DNA from: Candidatus Peregrinibacteria bacterium CG11_big_fil_rev_8_21_14_0_20_49_14
GTDB taxonomy: Bacteria > Patescibacteriota > Gracilibacteria > Peribacterales > Peribacteraceae
NCBI GenBank assembly: GCA_002787035.1
Contig: PCVP01000018.1
Span: 208 to 59,637 of the forward strand
Reading direction: 5' to 3'
DNA length: 59,430 nucleotides
In this document: positions 34,777 through 43,255 of the stretch, in pieces
Layout of the letters: every line of letters starts with the position of its first letter
Numbering within the stretch: the stretch's first letter is position 1
Program-made: the position numbers and the translations under genes
The notes under the pieces: model-generated
The model's input: only the letters and a program-made list of their open reading frames with translations
Database searches by the model: none
What the model was told of the DNA's origin: nothing

Positions 34777-34847
34777 CTTCGGTGCGTAAGCACCGTATAG
34801 ACAAAACGTGACGCGCTGATGCTACAAAGAACTGTTTCCCCCAAAGT

Positions 34848-34924
34848 GGGGTTGTAGCTCAGCTGGTTAGAGCGTCCGCCTGTCACGCGGAAGGTCGCGG
34901 GTTCGAGTCCCGTCAGCCCCGCCA
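34848..34924 (+). tRNA. tRNA-Asp (GTC anticodon)
   Basis: Full cloverleaf: acceptor GGGGTTG/CAGCCCC with one G-U pair, D arm GCTC/GAGC, anticodon stem TCCGC/GCGGA with loop CTGTCAC (anticodon GTC, Asp), T arm GCGGG/CCCGT, discriminator G and encoded CCA. Its last nine bases belong to a ~95-bp direct repeat that recurs at 37750. Confidence 0.97.
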
Positions 34925-35011
34925 CGCCTCACATGTGAGGCGTGGCCCGCCAGTCTCCTTTTTCATGTGAGGCGTGGCCCGACCCGCCTGACATGTCAGG
35001 CGAGTCCCGCC
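34916..35011 (+). repeat. Left ~95-bp direct repeat at the tRNA-Asp 3' end
   Basis: Starting in the last nine bases of tRNA-Asp, this block contains the palindrome CGCCTCACATGTGAGGCG, a second half GCCTGACATGTCAGGC, and CCGCCAGTC spacers. Nearly the same block recurs at 37750-37844. A partial third unit follows to about 35036. Together they look like attachment sites bounding the 2.8-kb segment between them. Confidence 0.75.
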
Positions 35012-35030
35012 AGTCTCCTTTTTCATGTGA

Positions 35031-35234
35031 GGCGAGTCAGAGTATCAAATAATCAAAGCAGAATGCTTGGAAGACTGGCCAAACGATTTTGAAATGCAGG
35101 CTTACTGTGAAAATAACCAGTACGACGCTGTGCGTACACTTGATGCAACCAGCACGTCTGCCTCGGTTCGTAGCCAGTGTGCATCAGAATGGCCTCGTGA
35201 TTATGAAATGAGGGTATACTGTGAAAAACAGTAG
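35031..35234 (+). pseudogene. 5'-truncated remnant of a WPxDYEMxxYC repeat protein
   Basis: An open frame of 67 codons with no start codon runs straight out of the palindromic repeat and ends at TAG 35232. It contains two copies of a cysteine repeat: W-P-N-D-F-E-M-Q-A-Y-C-E and W-P-R-D-Y-E-M-R-V-Y-C-E, a pattern I have seen at the ends of short uncharacterised bacterial proteins. The coding sequence is cut exactly at the repeat boundary, which supports a recombination junction there. Confidence 0.6.
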
Positions 35235-35239
35235 TCTAA

Positions 35240-36226
35240 ATGCCACTTTTCTTTAAACGCATCGGTCAGTTCATATTTGCTGTCTCTAGCGAGTACATCA
35301 CCATATTTGGTGTGATTGTGAGCTTTGTCTATTACATTAGTGCATTGTACATTGAGCAATTACAAGGCACCGAGGAGCTAACAGTAGCAATACTTGCAGT
35401 GGTGATTTTTCCAATAGCGTGCTATAGTGCTTGGCTAAAAGAACGCAACAAACTAGAAGATATGCAGGAGCTAATGCGAAGCCCTGTTGATTACGAACTT
35501 ACTGCAACTATTGAGAAGATTAATTTTGATTTAATTAGAGAGAGTTATGAAATTACAGATGAGGATATCGCAAGAGCCAATGAGCTGATTAATTTTTGGA
35601 GACAATCAGAAGGAATATTAAGTACAGAAGAATATCAGAAGCGACTCACAGAAGGTTCCTTACCAACGCCGCAGCAATGCCAAGAGTTTCTTAATTCAGT
35701 TGATGCGTATATGAGAGAGTTGAATGATTTTAGCCAGAAAATCAAAAATTGTTATACTGTAAATTTTTTTATTAAGAATGTTGGTAGAGAAGTAGATGAA
35801 GAGATTGATGTCCACGTAGAATCTGCGGAAAATGTGCGGCAGGAGTATGATTGTTACAAAAATGTTGAAGACTTATGCAAACTACCGAGAAAACCAAGTT
35901 ATGTGCATGACATAATGCTTGGCAGAGCCGATGTCTTACATGAGAGGCTTCTGTGGGGCATTAAACAAGGCTCCCCACCCGAAAGATGGATGAGACAGAG
36001 CGTCATTGGTCGTCACATCAATTCTGAAATAGATAAACTCAAAGCGGGTACTGGTTGTAGCCTCATGTGGGAAGAAACAGTGTTTAAAACAGAAGCCGAA
36101 ATATTAGAGTTGGAGTATTGGGTAGCTTCAAACAAAACAACTGGTGTTCACCAAAAGAAGCTCACATTGGATTTGACCACAGCTAGAGAGTGGGGCACTC
36201 CGTTAGAAACGGCGTCAGACGTTTGA
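35240..36226 (+). CDS. Unknown membrane protein of the tRNA-Asp island
   Basis: A 328-residue protein: two membrane segments near the N-terminus (about residues 18-38 and 47-65), then a large cytoplasmic helical region (about 70-328) with no motif I know. The short loop between the helices and the long inside domain recall two-helix membrane effectors, but that is only shape. It starts 5 bases after the truncated remnant. Codon and base composition are AT-richer than the envelope genes to the left. No homologous family recognised. Confidence 0.7.
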   Translation: MPLFFKRIGQFIFAVSSEYITIFGVIVSFVYYISALYIEQLQGTEELTVAILAVVIFPIACYSAWLKERNKLEDMQELMRSPVDYELTATIEKINFDLIRESYEITDEDIARANELINFWRQSEGILSTEEYQKRLTEGSLPTPQQCQEFLNSVDAYMRELNDFSQKIKNCYTVNFFIKNVGREVDEEIDVHVESAENVRQEYDCYKNVEDLCKLPRKPSYVHDIMLGRADVLHERLLWGIKQGSPPERWMRQSVIGRHINSEIDKLKAGTGCSLMWEETVFKTEAEILELEYWVASNKTTGVHQKKLTLDLTTAREWGTPLETASDV

Positions 36227-36281
36227 TAGATTCGGTTTATCTTTGTCTTGGATTTTAAAGACAAATTCACCGAATAACGGT

Positions 36282-36287
36282 ATAATA
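36282..36287 (+). promoter_or_regulatory. TATAAT -10 upstream of the zinc-ribbon gene
   Basis: A perfect TATAAT lies 23 bases before ATG 36311, so the second and third island genes can be transcribed separately from the first with a leader of about 16 bases. No good -35 is visible. Confidence 0.5.
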
Positions 36288-36310
36288 TGGCTAAAATTCC
36301 CTAAATTTAT

Positions 36311-36574
36311 ATGAGCGATAAGGAATACAGAGAAATAGAAGCTGTGCATGAGAGAGACTTGCCAAATCTTTTGTCAAAATTTGGTGTCTTTGAAAAATTC
36401 AGAGCCGGTGAGATGAAATGTAAATTTTGTAAGGAGCAAGTTACGTCCGCAAATATCCATTCTGTATTGCCAGAGTCGGGAGCAGTTCACTTTATTTGCG
36501 ATAAACCGGACTGCATAATTAACTTTTCAGAATATATTGTAGAAAAGAATAAGGGTTCCACAAATGACTCATGA
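36311..36574 (+). CDS. Small zinc-ribbon-like protein of the island
   Basis: An 87-residue protein with a four-cysteine pattern, C-K-F-C at about residues 37-40 and C-D-K-P-D-C at about 66-71, likely a zinc ribbon. The first 30 residues are acidic and helical. The TGA stop overlaps the start of the next gene (ATGA at 36571), so the pair is probably made in fixed proportion and acts together. Function unknown; nucleic-acid or protein binding is possible. Confidence 0.7.
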   Translation: MSDKEYREIEAVHERDLPNLLSKFGVFEKFRAGEMKCKFCKEQVTSANIHSVLPESGAVHFICDKPDCIINFSEYIVEKNKGSTNDS

Positions 36575-37665
36575 ATTTGGCAATTTATATCTATCAATGG
36601 TTCGGGTTCCCTCTTGGGGTAGCCATAGCAATATCTGTAGCAGTCTTTTTTATTAAGAACCCTGAAAAGTTTGAAAAATGGGCAAGCATGATTGCGTGGC
36701 TAGTATCTCGTATTTATACAAACGCCGATTATTTTGCTACCAAAGCAGAACTACAAGCGAAATTAAACTCATTTGTTGGCTCACTAGAGAGTCATAGTTC
36801 TGCCGTTTTCCCAAGAGTAAAAATTAAATGGAAGGCAAAAGGGAATGATGAAGTTGTATGGGAGGAGGGTAACGCAATTATTGTGATGAGAGACCGGAAA
36901 CATCGTAATAAGAATTTAGTAAATGCATCATATCGTTTTACTTCTGAAATATTGCTTCGGAAAGCCTCTCGCCATTTATCCAAGACACAGAAGCTCGCAT
37001 TGGATTTGTTTGCTACTCAACAAATCCTACAGCAGGAAAGTAGGGCTGCACTTGAGCAATTTATGAGCGATTTTTACGTTCCTGAAATTGATAAAAGAGA
37101 AGCAGTGAGAGGATTAACACAGCAATATTTAAAAATAGCAAAAGTTGGACTATTTTTCCCTACGCTAGTGCAAGAATTGGTCTATTTGGGTAGTAAGGTT
37201 TTTTTAGCAAAGCCATCGCAAGAAATCATTGAAGAAGTTAAGAAGTTGACAGACTTTTTGGAAAAGTTTTCAGAGCGTGAAGTTGGAGACATGGATACGC
37301 CAAACACATTTTCTGGTAAGTACACACGCTGCACAATTAGAATTGTTGCATCAAGGGCAGCAAGAGAAAAGGGGGATATTACTAATCATAAAGAAGGAAT
37401 TAACTACTACATACGAAACAAAATTGAAAACGTCTACATTATTGGAAGTGGAGAAGTAAAAAATAAGAAATTTATGAATGAGGTAACAAGCGCAGTTCTA
37501 GAGGAGAATACAGTAGTTGAAGAGGTAAAAAAGTATTCGTTTAGAGGTAGAATTAAACTCAACGGAGAATGGGTATCTGTAAAAACATATTTGATTCACC
37601 TCCGTAACCCACAAGCAATAAAACATTTGTATGAAGAGAATGATATTGAGTTAAGTGAAGAGTAG
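36571..37665 (+). CDS. Unknown membrane-anchored protein of the island
   Basis: A 364-residue protein with one or two N-terminal membrane segments (about residues 10-30, with an amphipathic stretch to 48), a helical middle (about 55-230, including K-H-R-N-K-N-L-V-N-A-S and a Q-Q-I-L-Q-Q-E segment) and a beta-rich C-terminal third ending in acidic residues. Translationally coupled to the zinc-ribbon gene. I cannot name a family. Composition is AT-rich. The right boundary repeat begins 85 bases after its stop. Confidence 0.7.
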   Translation: MNLAIYIYQWFGFPLGVAIAISVAVFFIKNPEKFEKWASMIAWLVSRIYTNADYFATKAELQAKLNSFVGSLESHSSAVFPRVKIKWKAKGNDEVVWEEGNAIIVMRDRKHRNKNLVNASYRFTSEILLRKASRHLSKTQKLALDLFATQQILQQESRAALEQFMSDFYVPEIDKREAVRGLTQQYLKIAKVGLFFPTLVQELVYLGSKVFLAKPSQEIIEEVKKLTDFLEKFSEREVGDMDTPNTFSGKYTRCTIRIVASRAAREKGDITNHKEGINYYIRNKIENVYIIGSGEVKNKKFMNEVTSAVLEENTVVEEVKKYSFRGRIKLNGEWVSVKTYLIHLRNPQAIKHLYEENDIELSEE

Positions 37666-37749
37666 AACTAGCCCATTGTAGTGAAGCAAGGCAGTCGTAC
37701 GTCCTTGATTGCATGGTAGATGCTACTTAGTTCTGAAAACAACCACTCT

Positions 37750-37844
37750 GCCCCGCCACGCCTCACATGTGAGGCGTGACCCGCCAGTCCTCCTTTCATG
37801 TGAGGCGTGGCCCGACCCGCCTGACATGTCAGGCGGGTCCCGCC
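37750..37844 (+). repeat. Right ~95-bp direct repeat of the island
   Basis: Repeats 34916-35011 with only a few differences, including the nine-base tRNA-Asp end GCCCCGCCA and the palindromes CGCCTCACATGTGAGGCG and CGCCTGACATGTCAGGCG. Recombination between the two copies would remove about 2.83 kb and leave tRNA-Asp intact. Confidence 0.75.
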
Positions 37845-37884
37845 GTAAGCGTTCGGTTTCCGGGTAAGCGTTCGGTTTCCGGGA
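37844..37884 (+). repeat. Two tandem 20-bp repeats
   Basis: GTAAGCGTTCGGTTTCCGGG occurs twice head to tail just beyond the right island repeat. Its role is unknown; it may belong to the original tRNA-Asp downstream flank. The stretch 37666-37951 holds only this and the right repeat. Confidence 0.6.
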
Positions 37885-37951
37885 GAGCGTTTCATTTTGG
37901 GCGCCTTTTTTTCATATCGGAAAGGAGGTTTTTGTGTACAATATGCTACCT

Positions 37952-38209
37952 ATGTGGTACTTCTATGTGCTCCAGAGTCTCAAGAATCCCAACTGGTTTT
38001 ACAAAGGCTCTACAAATGATTTACGCAGAAGATTTAACGAACACCAAAACAAAAAGGTTACTGCAACAAGTCCATATCATCCTTTACGTCTTGTCTACTA
38101 CGAGGCGTATACCAATGAGCAAGCTGCCAGAGAAAGGGAAGCAATGGTGAAAAAGAGTGGATCATCATGGGGTGCTTTGATGAAACGTGTCAAAGAGAGC
38201 CTTGTGTAA
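37952..38209 (+). CDS. GIY-YIG nuclease-domain protein
   Basis: An 85-residue single GIY-YIG domain, similar to the YhbQ/UPF0213 group: W-Y-F-Y-V-L-Q-S at the start, F-Y-K-G-S-T-N-D-L-R-R-R-F-N-E-H (about residues 16-31) and a C-terminal E-R-E with K-K-S-G-S-S-W. Small stand-alone members have unclear roles, perhaps DNA repair or processing. TACAAT ends 9 bases before ATG 37952, but GTG 37934 has a good AAGGAGG upstream, so the start is uncertain. It overlaps the convergent gene by 45 bases. Confidence 0.85.
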   Translation: MWYFYVLQSLKNPNWFYKGSTNDLRRRFNEHQNKKVTATSPYHPLRLVYYEAYTNEQAAREREAMVKKSGSSWGALMKRVKESLV

Positions 38210-40168
38210 CGTCACAACTCCCTTATCCGCATCCACCTCAATGTAGTCACCATCCGCAATGGTGAGAGTTGCAACCTTTGTGTTCATGACACAGGGCTTT
38301 TTGAGTTCTCTTGAAATAACAGCAGCGTGGCAAGAGATGCCACCTTCATCTGTAACAATGGCAGCACACTTATGAATGAGTGGCATCATCGTAGGGCTTG
38401 AGCAAATGGTGACAAGAATATCCCCCTCATCAAACTCTTCTCCTTCACCACTACCAACAACAACTCGCGCTCTTCCTCGTACAAGCCCTTCATATGCAAT
38501 GTTGCCTTTCAGTTGAATACCTGTAGAAGCAAACTCTTCTGTGGATACGTTCTCCATTTCAAGCACCAGTTCGTGCATTTTCTTTGGATGTATCCACCAA
38601 TCATCCTCTTTTCCATCAATGCACTGATAGACAAAATGATTCCCCTTATCCAGTTCCCCTTTTCGTCGATCAAGTTGCGATACATCTCCCGCAAATAACT
38701 CTTTCAGAGTTATAAGGTGCACCATGTTTTCAGCATCCTCAACTCCAAGCTCCTTGAGCGTTTTGATCACAAGGGGAATGAAGATTTGCTTTGTGAGTTT
38801 AGGGTAATAGGAGACCGCACGAAGCTTTTCACAGAGTTCATGTAAGTCGTGTCTTTCAGGTTCAATTTCTGCAAGCAGAGGAAAGGAGATGTTGGGAAGT
38901 GTCGTGGCATGAATGGGCACTTCCACCATGAATTCAAACGTCTGCTGAAGACTACCATCGCCATATACGCCTGCTTTCAAGCAGGCTTCGGCTTCATCGT
39001 TGAGTTTGAAAGCTCGTTTCAGCAGCGCTTCGTAACGTTCAATATCATCTTTGATGAGTGACTCCATGGCACCCCACAAAATTTTTCGCTCTTCCATCCC
39101 CCAGTAAAAACGAACGACATGTCTATGCTCTTCAAAGAACAAAGTTTTTTGAATATTGATATTGTAGAGTTCACGTATCCGCTCACTGCCGTACCATCCA
39201 CTCCAAAGCGTTGCACCAAAGAGGCTGAATGGTCTTGTGTGAAACAATTTCCATTCAACATTCTGACTATATGGCACAATAGGCTTTTCTTTGACAGCAA
39301 GAGTGGTAATCGGTCTTGCCTGCAGGAAATATGTCGTGCCATCTTTTCGTGCCCATTCAATATCCATGGGTAGAGCAAAATGCTCTTCAATGCGAACGAT
39401 GTCTTTCCCCATAGACACAATCACATCGTTTTTCATGAGCTGCTTGTCCCCGGATACATTTACATCAATAAGTTTCCATGCATCTTTATCCACCACGTAG
39501 GTATCGGGTGTAACAGAGCCGGACACCAACTTGTCTCCCAACCCTGGCACGGCCTCAATCAGCAGCTGTGTCCTATCTTCCGTGACGGGATGCACGGAGA
39601 AGGCAACACCTGCTGCGTCGCTCTCCACCATTTCCTGCACAACAACAGCAACGGAAATATTTTTGACGTCTTTGGCCATCTTTGCGCGATAGAAGATAGC
39701 CCGTGGCGAAAATAGGGAAGCAAAGCAGCGTTGAATTTTCCAAATAAGTGAATCATTATCGGTATGCAAGTAGGTTTCCAACTGCCCTGCCCATGCCGCC
39801 ATGGTGCTGTCTTCCGCGGTGGCACTGGAACGCACGGCTACTTGTTTCACACCCAAGGACTCAAATGCTTGTTGTACTTCTTCCGCGATGTCATCGGGCA
39901 TCTTGGCATTGGTAATCAGTGCATGAATCTTTTCGCCGGCCTCCTCTACCGTGTGCATTTTTTTGATGTCCACCGTGCTCAGTGTCGCATCCACCTCCAC
40001 ATTGATATCCGTAGCCTCCAAGAATGTATCAAACGCTCCTGCAAGGAGAACAAATCCCTTGGGAACAGCAAAACCCGCCTGAATTAATTCTCCCAATCCC
40101 GCCCCTTTTCCTCCTGCAATAGCGGCATCCTTTTTACCGATTTCTCGTAAATCTTTCACAAATTTCAT
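38165..40168 (-). CDS. PEP-synthase-like phosphotransferase lacking the C-terminal PEP domain
   Basis: A 667-residue protein with an ATP-grasp pyruvate-dikinase N-terminal domain (about residues 1-305; G-G-K-G-A-G-L-G-E-L near 18, V-R-S-S-A-T-A-E-D near 111, D-I-E-W-A near 284, Q-A-R-P near 296) and the swivelling phosphohistidine domain at the very end (D-E-G-G-I-S-C-H-A-A, His about 614). Where PEP synthase has a C-terminal TIM barrel there is nothing; instead about 250 residues of unknown type lie between the domains, as in rifampin phosphotransferase. TGG-TACCAT ends 6 bases before ATG 40168. Confidence 0.85.
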   Translation of the reverse strand: MKFVKDLREIGKKDAAIAGGKGAGLGELIQAGFAVPKGFVLLAGAFDTFLEATDINVEVDATLSTVDIKKMHTVEEAGEKIHALITNAKMPDDIAEEVQQAFESLGVKQVAVRSSATAEDSTMAAWAGQLETYLHTDNDSLIWKIQRCFASLFSPRAIFYRAKMAKDVKNISVAVVVQEMVESDAAGVAFSVHPVTEDRTQLLIEAVPGLGDKLVSGSVTPDTYVVDKDAWKLIDVNVSGDKQLMKNDVIVSMGKDIVRIEEHFALPMDIEWARKDGTTYFLQARPITTLAVKEKPIVPYSQNVEWKLFHTRPFSLFGATLWSGWYGSERIRELYNINIQKTLFFEEHRHVVRFYWGMEERKILWGAMESLIKDDIERYEALLKRAFKLNDEAEACLKAGVYGDGSLQQTFEFMVEVPIHATTLPNISFPLLAEIEPERHDLHELCEKLRAVSYYPKLTKQIFIPLVIKTLKELGVEDAENMVHLITLKELFAGDVSQLDRRKGELDKGNHFVYQCIDGKEDDWWIHPKKMHELVLEMENVSTEEFASTGIQLKGNIAYEGLVRGRARVVVGSGEGEEFDEGDILVTICSSPTMMPLIHKCAAIVTDEGGISCHAAVISRELKKPCVMNTKVATLTIADGDYIEVDADKGVVTLHKALFDTFHQSTP

Positions 40169-40354
40169 TCTTGCATGGTACCACAATTGTCGCGATCTCT
40201 TCACATTCCGTGGTGCGAGAGTGCGTGTGGTTACAGTGCAACCAGCTCATTGGCTGTGGAATAATCGTATCCGTTCAAATATGCCTCGCATGCGAAGATT
40301 TTTATTTCCATTTTGGTGGAAAAAATTCACTGCATTGGTCTAGAATCGAAACGG

Positions 40355-41304
40355 TGTATACATGAATTCTAATCAATAGCTTTGCATCACTTCTTGTGGT
40401 GTTTGCATTTCAATACCCATATGAGGTCTCTCTGTATTGTAGAAATGAACGTAGTCTGAGATAGATTTGGAATAAGCTTCTAATGTCTTTGGAACCCTTT
40501 GCAGACACTCTTCTTGAAGAGTGCGATTGAATCTTTCCAGATGCCCATTCTCCGTTGGTGACCGTATGTGTGTATGTCGATGCTGGATGTCATGTGCTTT
40601 GAGTTGTTTTTGAAGTGTTTCGAGAACTCCGGACCATGATCGGATTGTAGTAACTGAAGATGGAATGGAAATTGTGGTTGAGCTCTTTGTACAACATCCC
40701 AGCTGCATTCAGCACTAATACGAAGACAAGGAAATGCATATGCCCAACGCGAACAGACATCAATCATGGTGTATATATACAATCGATCATCATGTGCCCC
40801 ATCATGGATAGTATCAATTTCTACGAGAATACCTGGTTTCTCAGGCAATGGGCGTGGTTCGTACTGATGCCACTTCTTCCACTTGCTGTACCGTGTCATG
40901 CCGTTTCTCCTCAGTACACGTTTGATGCTTGAGAGACTAACGACGTAACCATCCTTCTGTAGTAGGTGGTGTAATACTTCAGCACAGCGACGATGTTTGA
41001 TGCGGTAATCCAAGATCAGCTGGATCATTGCAGGGGAGAGTTGCTTAGGATGTGCATGTGGTCTGGAGCTCTTGGTAGGAATGGTATGACCTATATTGTG
41101 GGTCTTAGCATAATTCACCCAACGCACGACGGTGCTCTGGTTAAACCCGGTATGTCTGGCTACTTGACGGGTGCTCCAGCCCTCTTTGAGAACCAGATTT
41201 GCTGCCTGTAGACGTATACGAGGAAGATGAGGATTTTGGGTATATGGCATGTTCATACCTTAGCGGGGGGGGGTGATGCGAAGGTATTGAACCATTACAA
41301 TACA
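40355..41304 (-). mobile_element. IS481-like insertion sequence
   Basis: About 950 bp containing one transposase gene. Ends beginning TGTAT on both sides (40355 inward, and 41304 inward on the other strand) are imperfectly matched, as expected for a family whose ends start TGT. I see no clear target duplication, so exact boundaries are tentative. A run of nine or more Gs lies just before the transposase start (about 41265-41274). Confidence 0.6.
40373..41256 (-). pseudogene. Transposase (DDE, IS481-like), frame-split
   Basis: An N-terminal helix-turn-helix (about residues 10-45), then a DDE integrase core: first Asp in V-E-I-D-T-I-H-D (about residue 145), second in S-D-H-G-P-E-F (about 203), and the Glu in N-G-H-L-E-R-F-N-R-T-L. 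The second Asp and the Glu are in different frames: the frame shifts by -1 near 40595-40615, around C-AAA-AAC. Joined, the protein is about 293 residues, with the order and spacing of an intact enzyme. It may be decayed or may need ribosomal slippage. Confidence 0.75.
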
Positions 41305-41346
41305 TTGACATTGTTTAATATTAGTTTATATTAATACACCACTCTC

Positions 41347-43242
41347 ATGCGCAAACCAAGCGAACCGTACGGCGGAATCGTAGATACCTTGGCTCAAGGG
41401 TCGCAGTTTAACAGTAGCGGACCCGCAGAACCAGAAGCGCATCCGCCAAAAGGCAAAAGCTGCTTGGCGTTTTCGGAAGCGGAAGATGCCGCGTTCGCAT
41501 TCATAGAGAATGATATGCGCACCCACTTACGTGGGTATGGTCTGCGTGAAGCCGAAGACTTTGTACTGGAAACAGATGCCGCCGGTAATTTGTATGTGAC
41601 CTACTTCGGAGAAGACAGAGGCACAACTGTGCTTTACCATTCACATGTGGACTCCGTGCCGGATGGCGGTTCACTCGACGGTGTGTGGGGCGTGGATATT
41701 GCTCGAGATCTTCTGCTGAAGCTTGCAGAGTTTCGTACGAATACCGACGCGAAAACAAAGAACAGTGTAACGATGGTCGTATGGAGAGCGGAGGAATCCA
41801 GTATGACGGGCAGAGCGTGTGTGGGAAGTGCCATAGCCACGGGAGAGCTTACTCCCGAAAAACTGAATGCCATGCACTACGGGAAAAACGGGAACGAGAA
41901 CACATTGCAGGAGCACTGGGAGAGGTATGCGCAGCAGGGAAAATCGTGGGAAGACGTTGTGCAACTGGCTGCAAATCCCATCATCCGAGATGACGGTACG
42001 GGAACAGGTATGTTGGAGCTGGAGCTGCCTAGCGGACTGAAAAAAATTGCTCTGGCGGAAGAGGGGCACATTGCACAGTCTCTGCTTCAGCAGGTTACGG
42101 GGAACAACGTGCACATTGCCGAAGGCGGAATAGGGGGTTCCATACGGGAAGATCTCGTCATAGACCCGGAGCACATCACCACGCACAGCCATGAAGTTGG
42201 GGCAGGTACGCATAAAATTATTGAAATAGAAGTTGTGGGTCAGGAGGCACATACGGGAGGCACAGTGCATAATCTCAATGAAAAAAAGTCACAAGGTGGT
42301 CTGTGGTTCAGGAGAGATGCTTTGGTCGGTTCATACGTGTTGTTTCGTGAACTCTTTGGCAAAGGAGATGAAAATGCAGGAGTACATGTGCTTTCTGTTG
42401 AGCCGGACGAACTCACGGGTTATACAAAAGTACCGCGTCGTATGAACATACGACTGCTCGTATCTTCACAACATGCCAACGATTTTTGCACGGGAACTCT
42501 CGAGGCTTGCAGCAGAACGCTGCGTGACTCCAAAGATCTCGATATGAGATGGAACATACAAGATGCCGACAATGGCACTCAGACTTCCATAGATAAAAAA
42601 CAGGCGGTAAGCCTGCTCTCCATTCCCGCACGTATGGAAGGGGCGGCACGGAAAACGGACACGCACGAAAATGCGCCTCGCGTCGTGTTTGCAGTCACAT
42701 CCACGGGAGCCGATTTCGTGCTGACTCCGGCACACGGATTTTCCATGAAAATGGATTTCCGTTTTACGGATACCGCACACTTAAATCGGCTCAGACAACA
42801 TATGGCAGACGAGGTACAAGAGCGCGTATTTAACAGGTCGTTTCCGGCAATGTCTTTTGCCGAGCATCGTACGGAACGTTCTCGTGCGGCATCCGGTACG
42901 GTGAGCACCATGGTAGCGGAGCAAAAAATGGAGATCGCGCGTTGTCTTGGCTACTCCGCACTGCGTGCTCCCGTGTTGCCCGGTCACGACAGCAACACGC
43001 TCGCAAAGGCCAAACGCGGTCCTGCGGATTCCGGTACGCACATAAGCATGACAATGGCCAGAGATAACGGTACGAGTCACAACCCTCATGAATCTGCGGA
43101 AGAGTCCGATTTACGTGCGGCACAACTCCTCAGTCAGGAGACGGTGGTGCATTGGCTGGAGTTGCAGGGAGAGGGAATTGCAGACAGATTCTTGGGTGTA
43201 CTGCAAAGACAAAGACAGCACAGAGAGCCTGTGGCGTTGTAG
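41347..43242 (+). CDS. M20-family metallopeptidase / amidase
   Basis: A 631-residue protein of the M20 (ArgE/DapE/hydantoinase-carbamoylase) group that hydrolyses amide bonds with a two-metal centre. Metal motifs: Y-H-S-H-V-D-S-V-P-D-G-G (about residues 97-108), W-R-A-E-E-S-S (about 141-147) and a late H-N-P-H-E (about 578-582). It is longer than usual M20 enzymes; the extra length is spread between about residues 150 and 260. No signal peptide. The substrate is unknown. It sits immediately beside the IS element. Confidence 0.82.
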   Translation: MRKPSEPYGGIVDTLAQGSQFNSSGPAEPEAHPPKGKSCLAFSEAEDAAFAFIENDMRTHLRGYGLREAEDFVLETDAAGNLYVTYFGEDRGTTVLYHSHVDSVPDGGSLDGVWGVDIARDLLLKLAEFRTNTDAKTKNSVTMVVWRAEESSMTGRACVGSAIATGELTPEKLNAMHYGKNGNENTLQEHWERYAQQGKSWEDVVQLAANPIIRDDGTGTGMLELELPSGLKKIALAEEGHIAQSLLQQVTGNNVHIAEGGIGGSIREDLVIDPEHITTHSHEVGAGTHKIIEIEVVGQEAHTGGTVHNLNEKKSQGGLWFRRDALVGSYVLFRELFGKGDENAGVHVLSVEPDELTGYTKVPRRMNIRLLVSSQHANDFCTGTLEACSRTLRDSKDLDMRWNIQDADNGTQTSIDKKQAVSLLSIPARMEGAARKTDTHENAPRVVFAVTSTGADFVLTPAHGFSMKMDFRFTDTAHLNRLRQHMADEVQERVFNRSFPAMSFAEHRTERSRAASGTVSTMVAEQKMEIARCLGYSALRAPVLPGHDSNTLAKAKRGPADSGTHISMTMARDNGTSHNPHESAEESDLRAAQLLSQETVVHWLELQGEGIADRFLGVLQRQRQHREPVAL

Positions 43243-43255
43243 AGGCAATTGGTGG

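Noticed and set aside
34925-35040. CRISPR array suggested by repeated CGCCTCACATGTGAGGCG units here and at 37750
   Set aside because: There are only two or three units per site, the spacers are not unique and no cas gene is near; they fit attachment-site or terminator palindromes better.
36571-36574. Recoding of TGA to glycine as in some CPR lineages
   Set aside because: TGA acts as a clean stop here and in several other genes, for example at 1622, 36572 and the overlap of small genes, and no gene has in-frame TGA at conserved glycines.
35240-37665. An integrase gene inside the tRNA-Asp island
   Set aside because: None of the three proteins shows the tyrosine- or serine-recombinase motifs, so mobility would need an enzyme from elsewhere.
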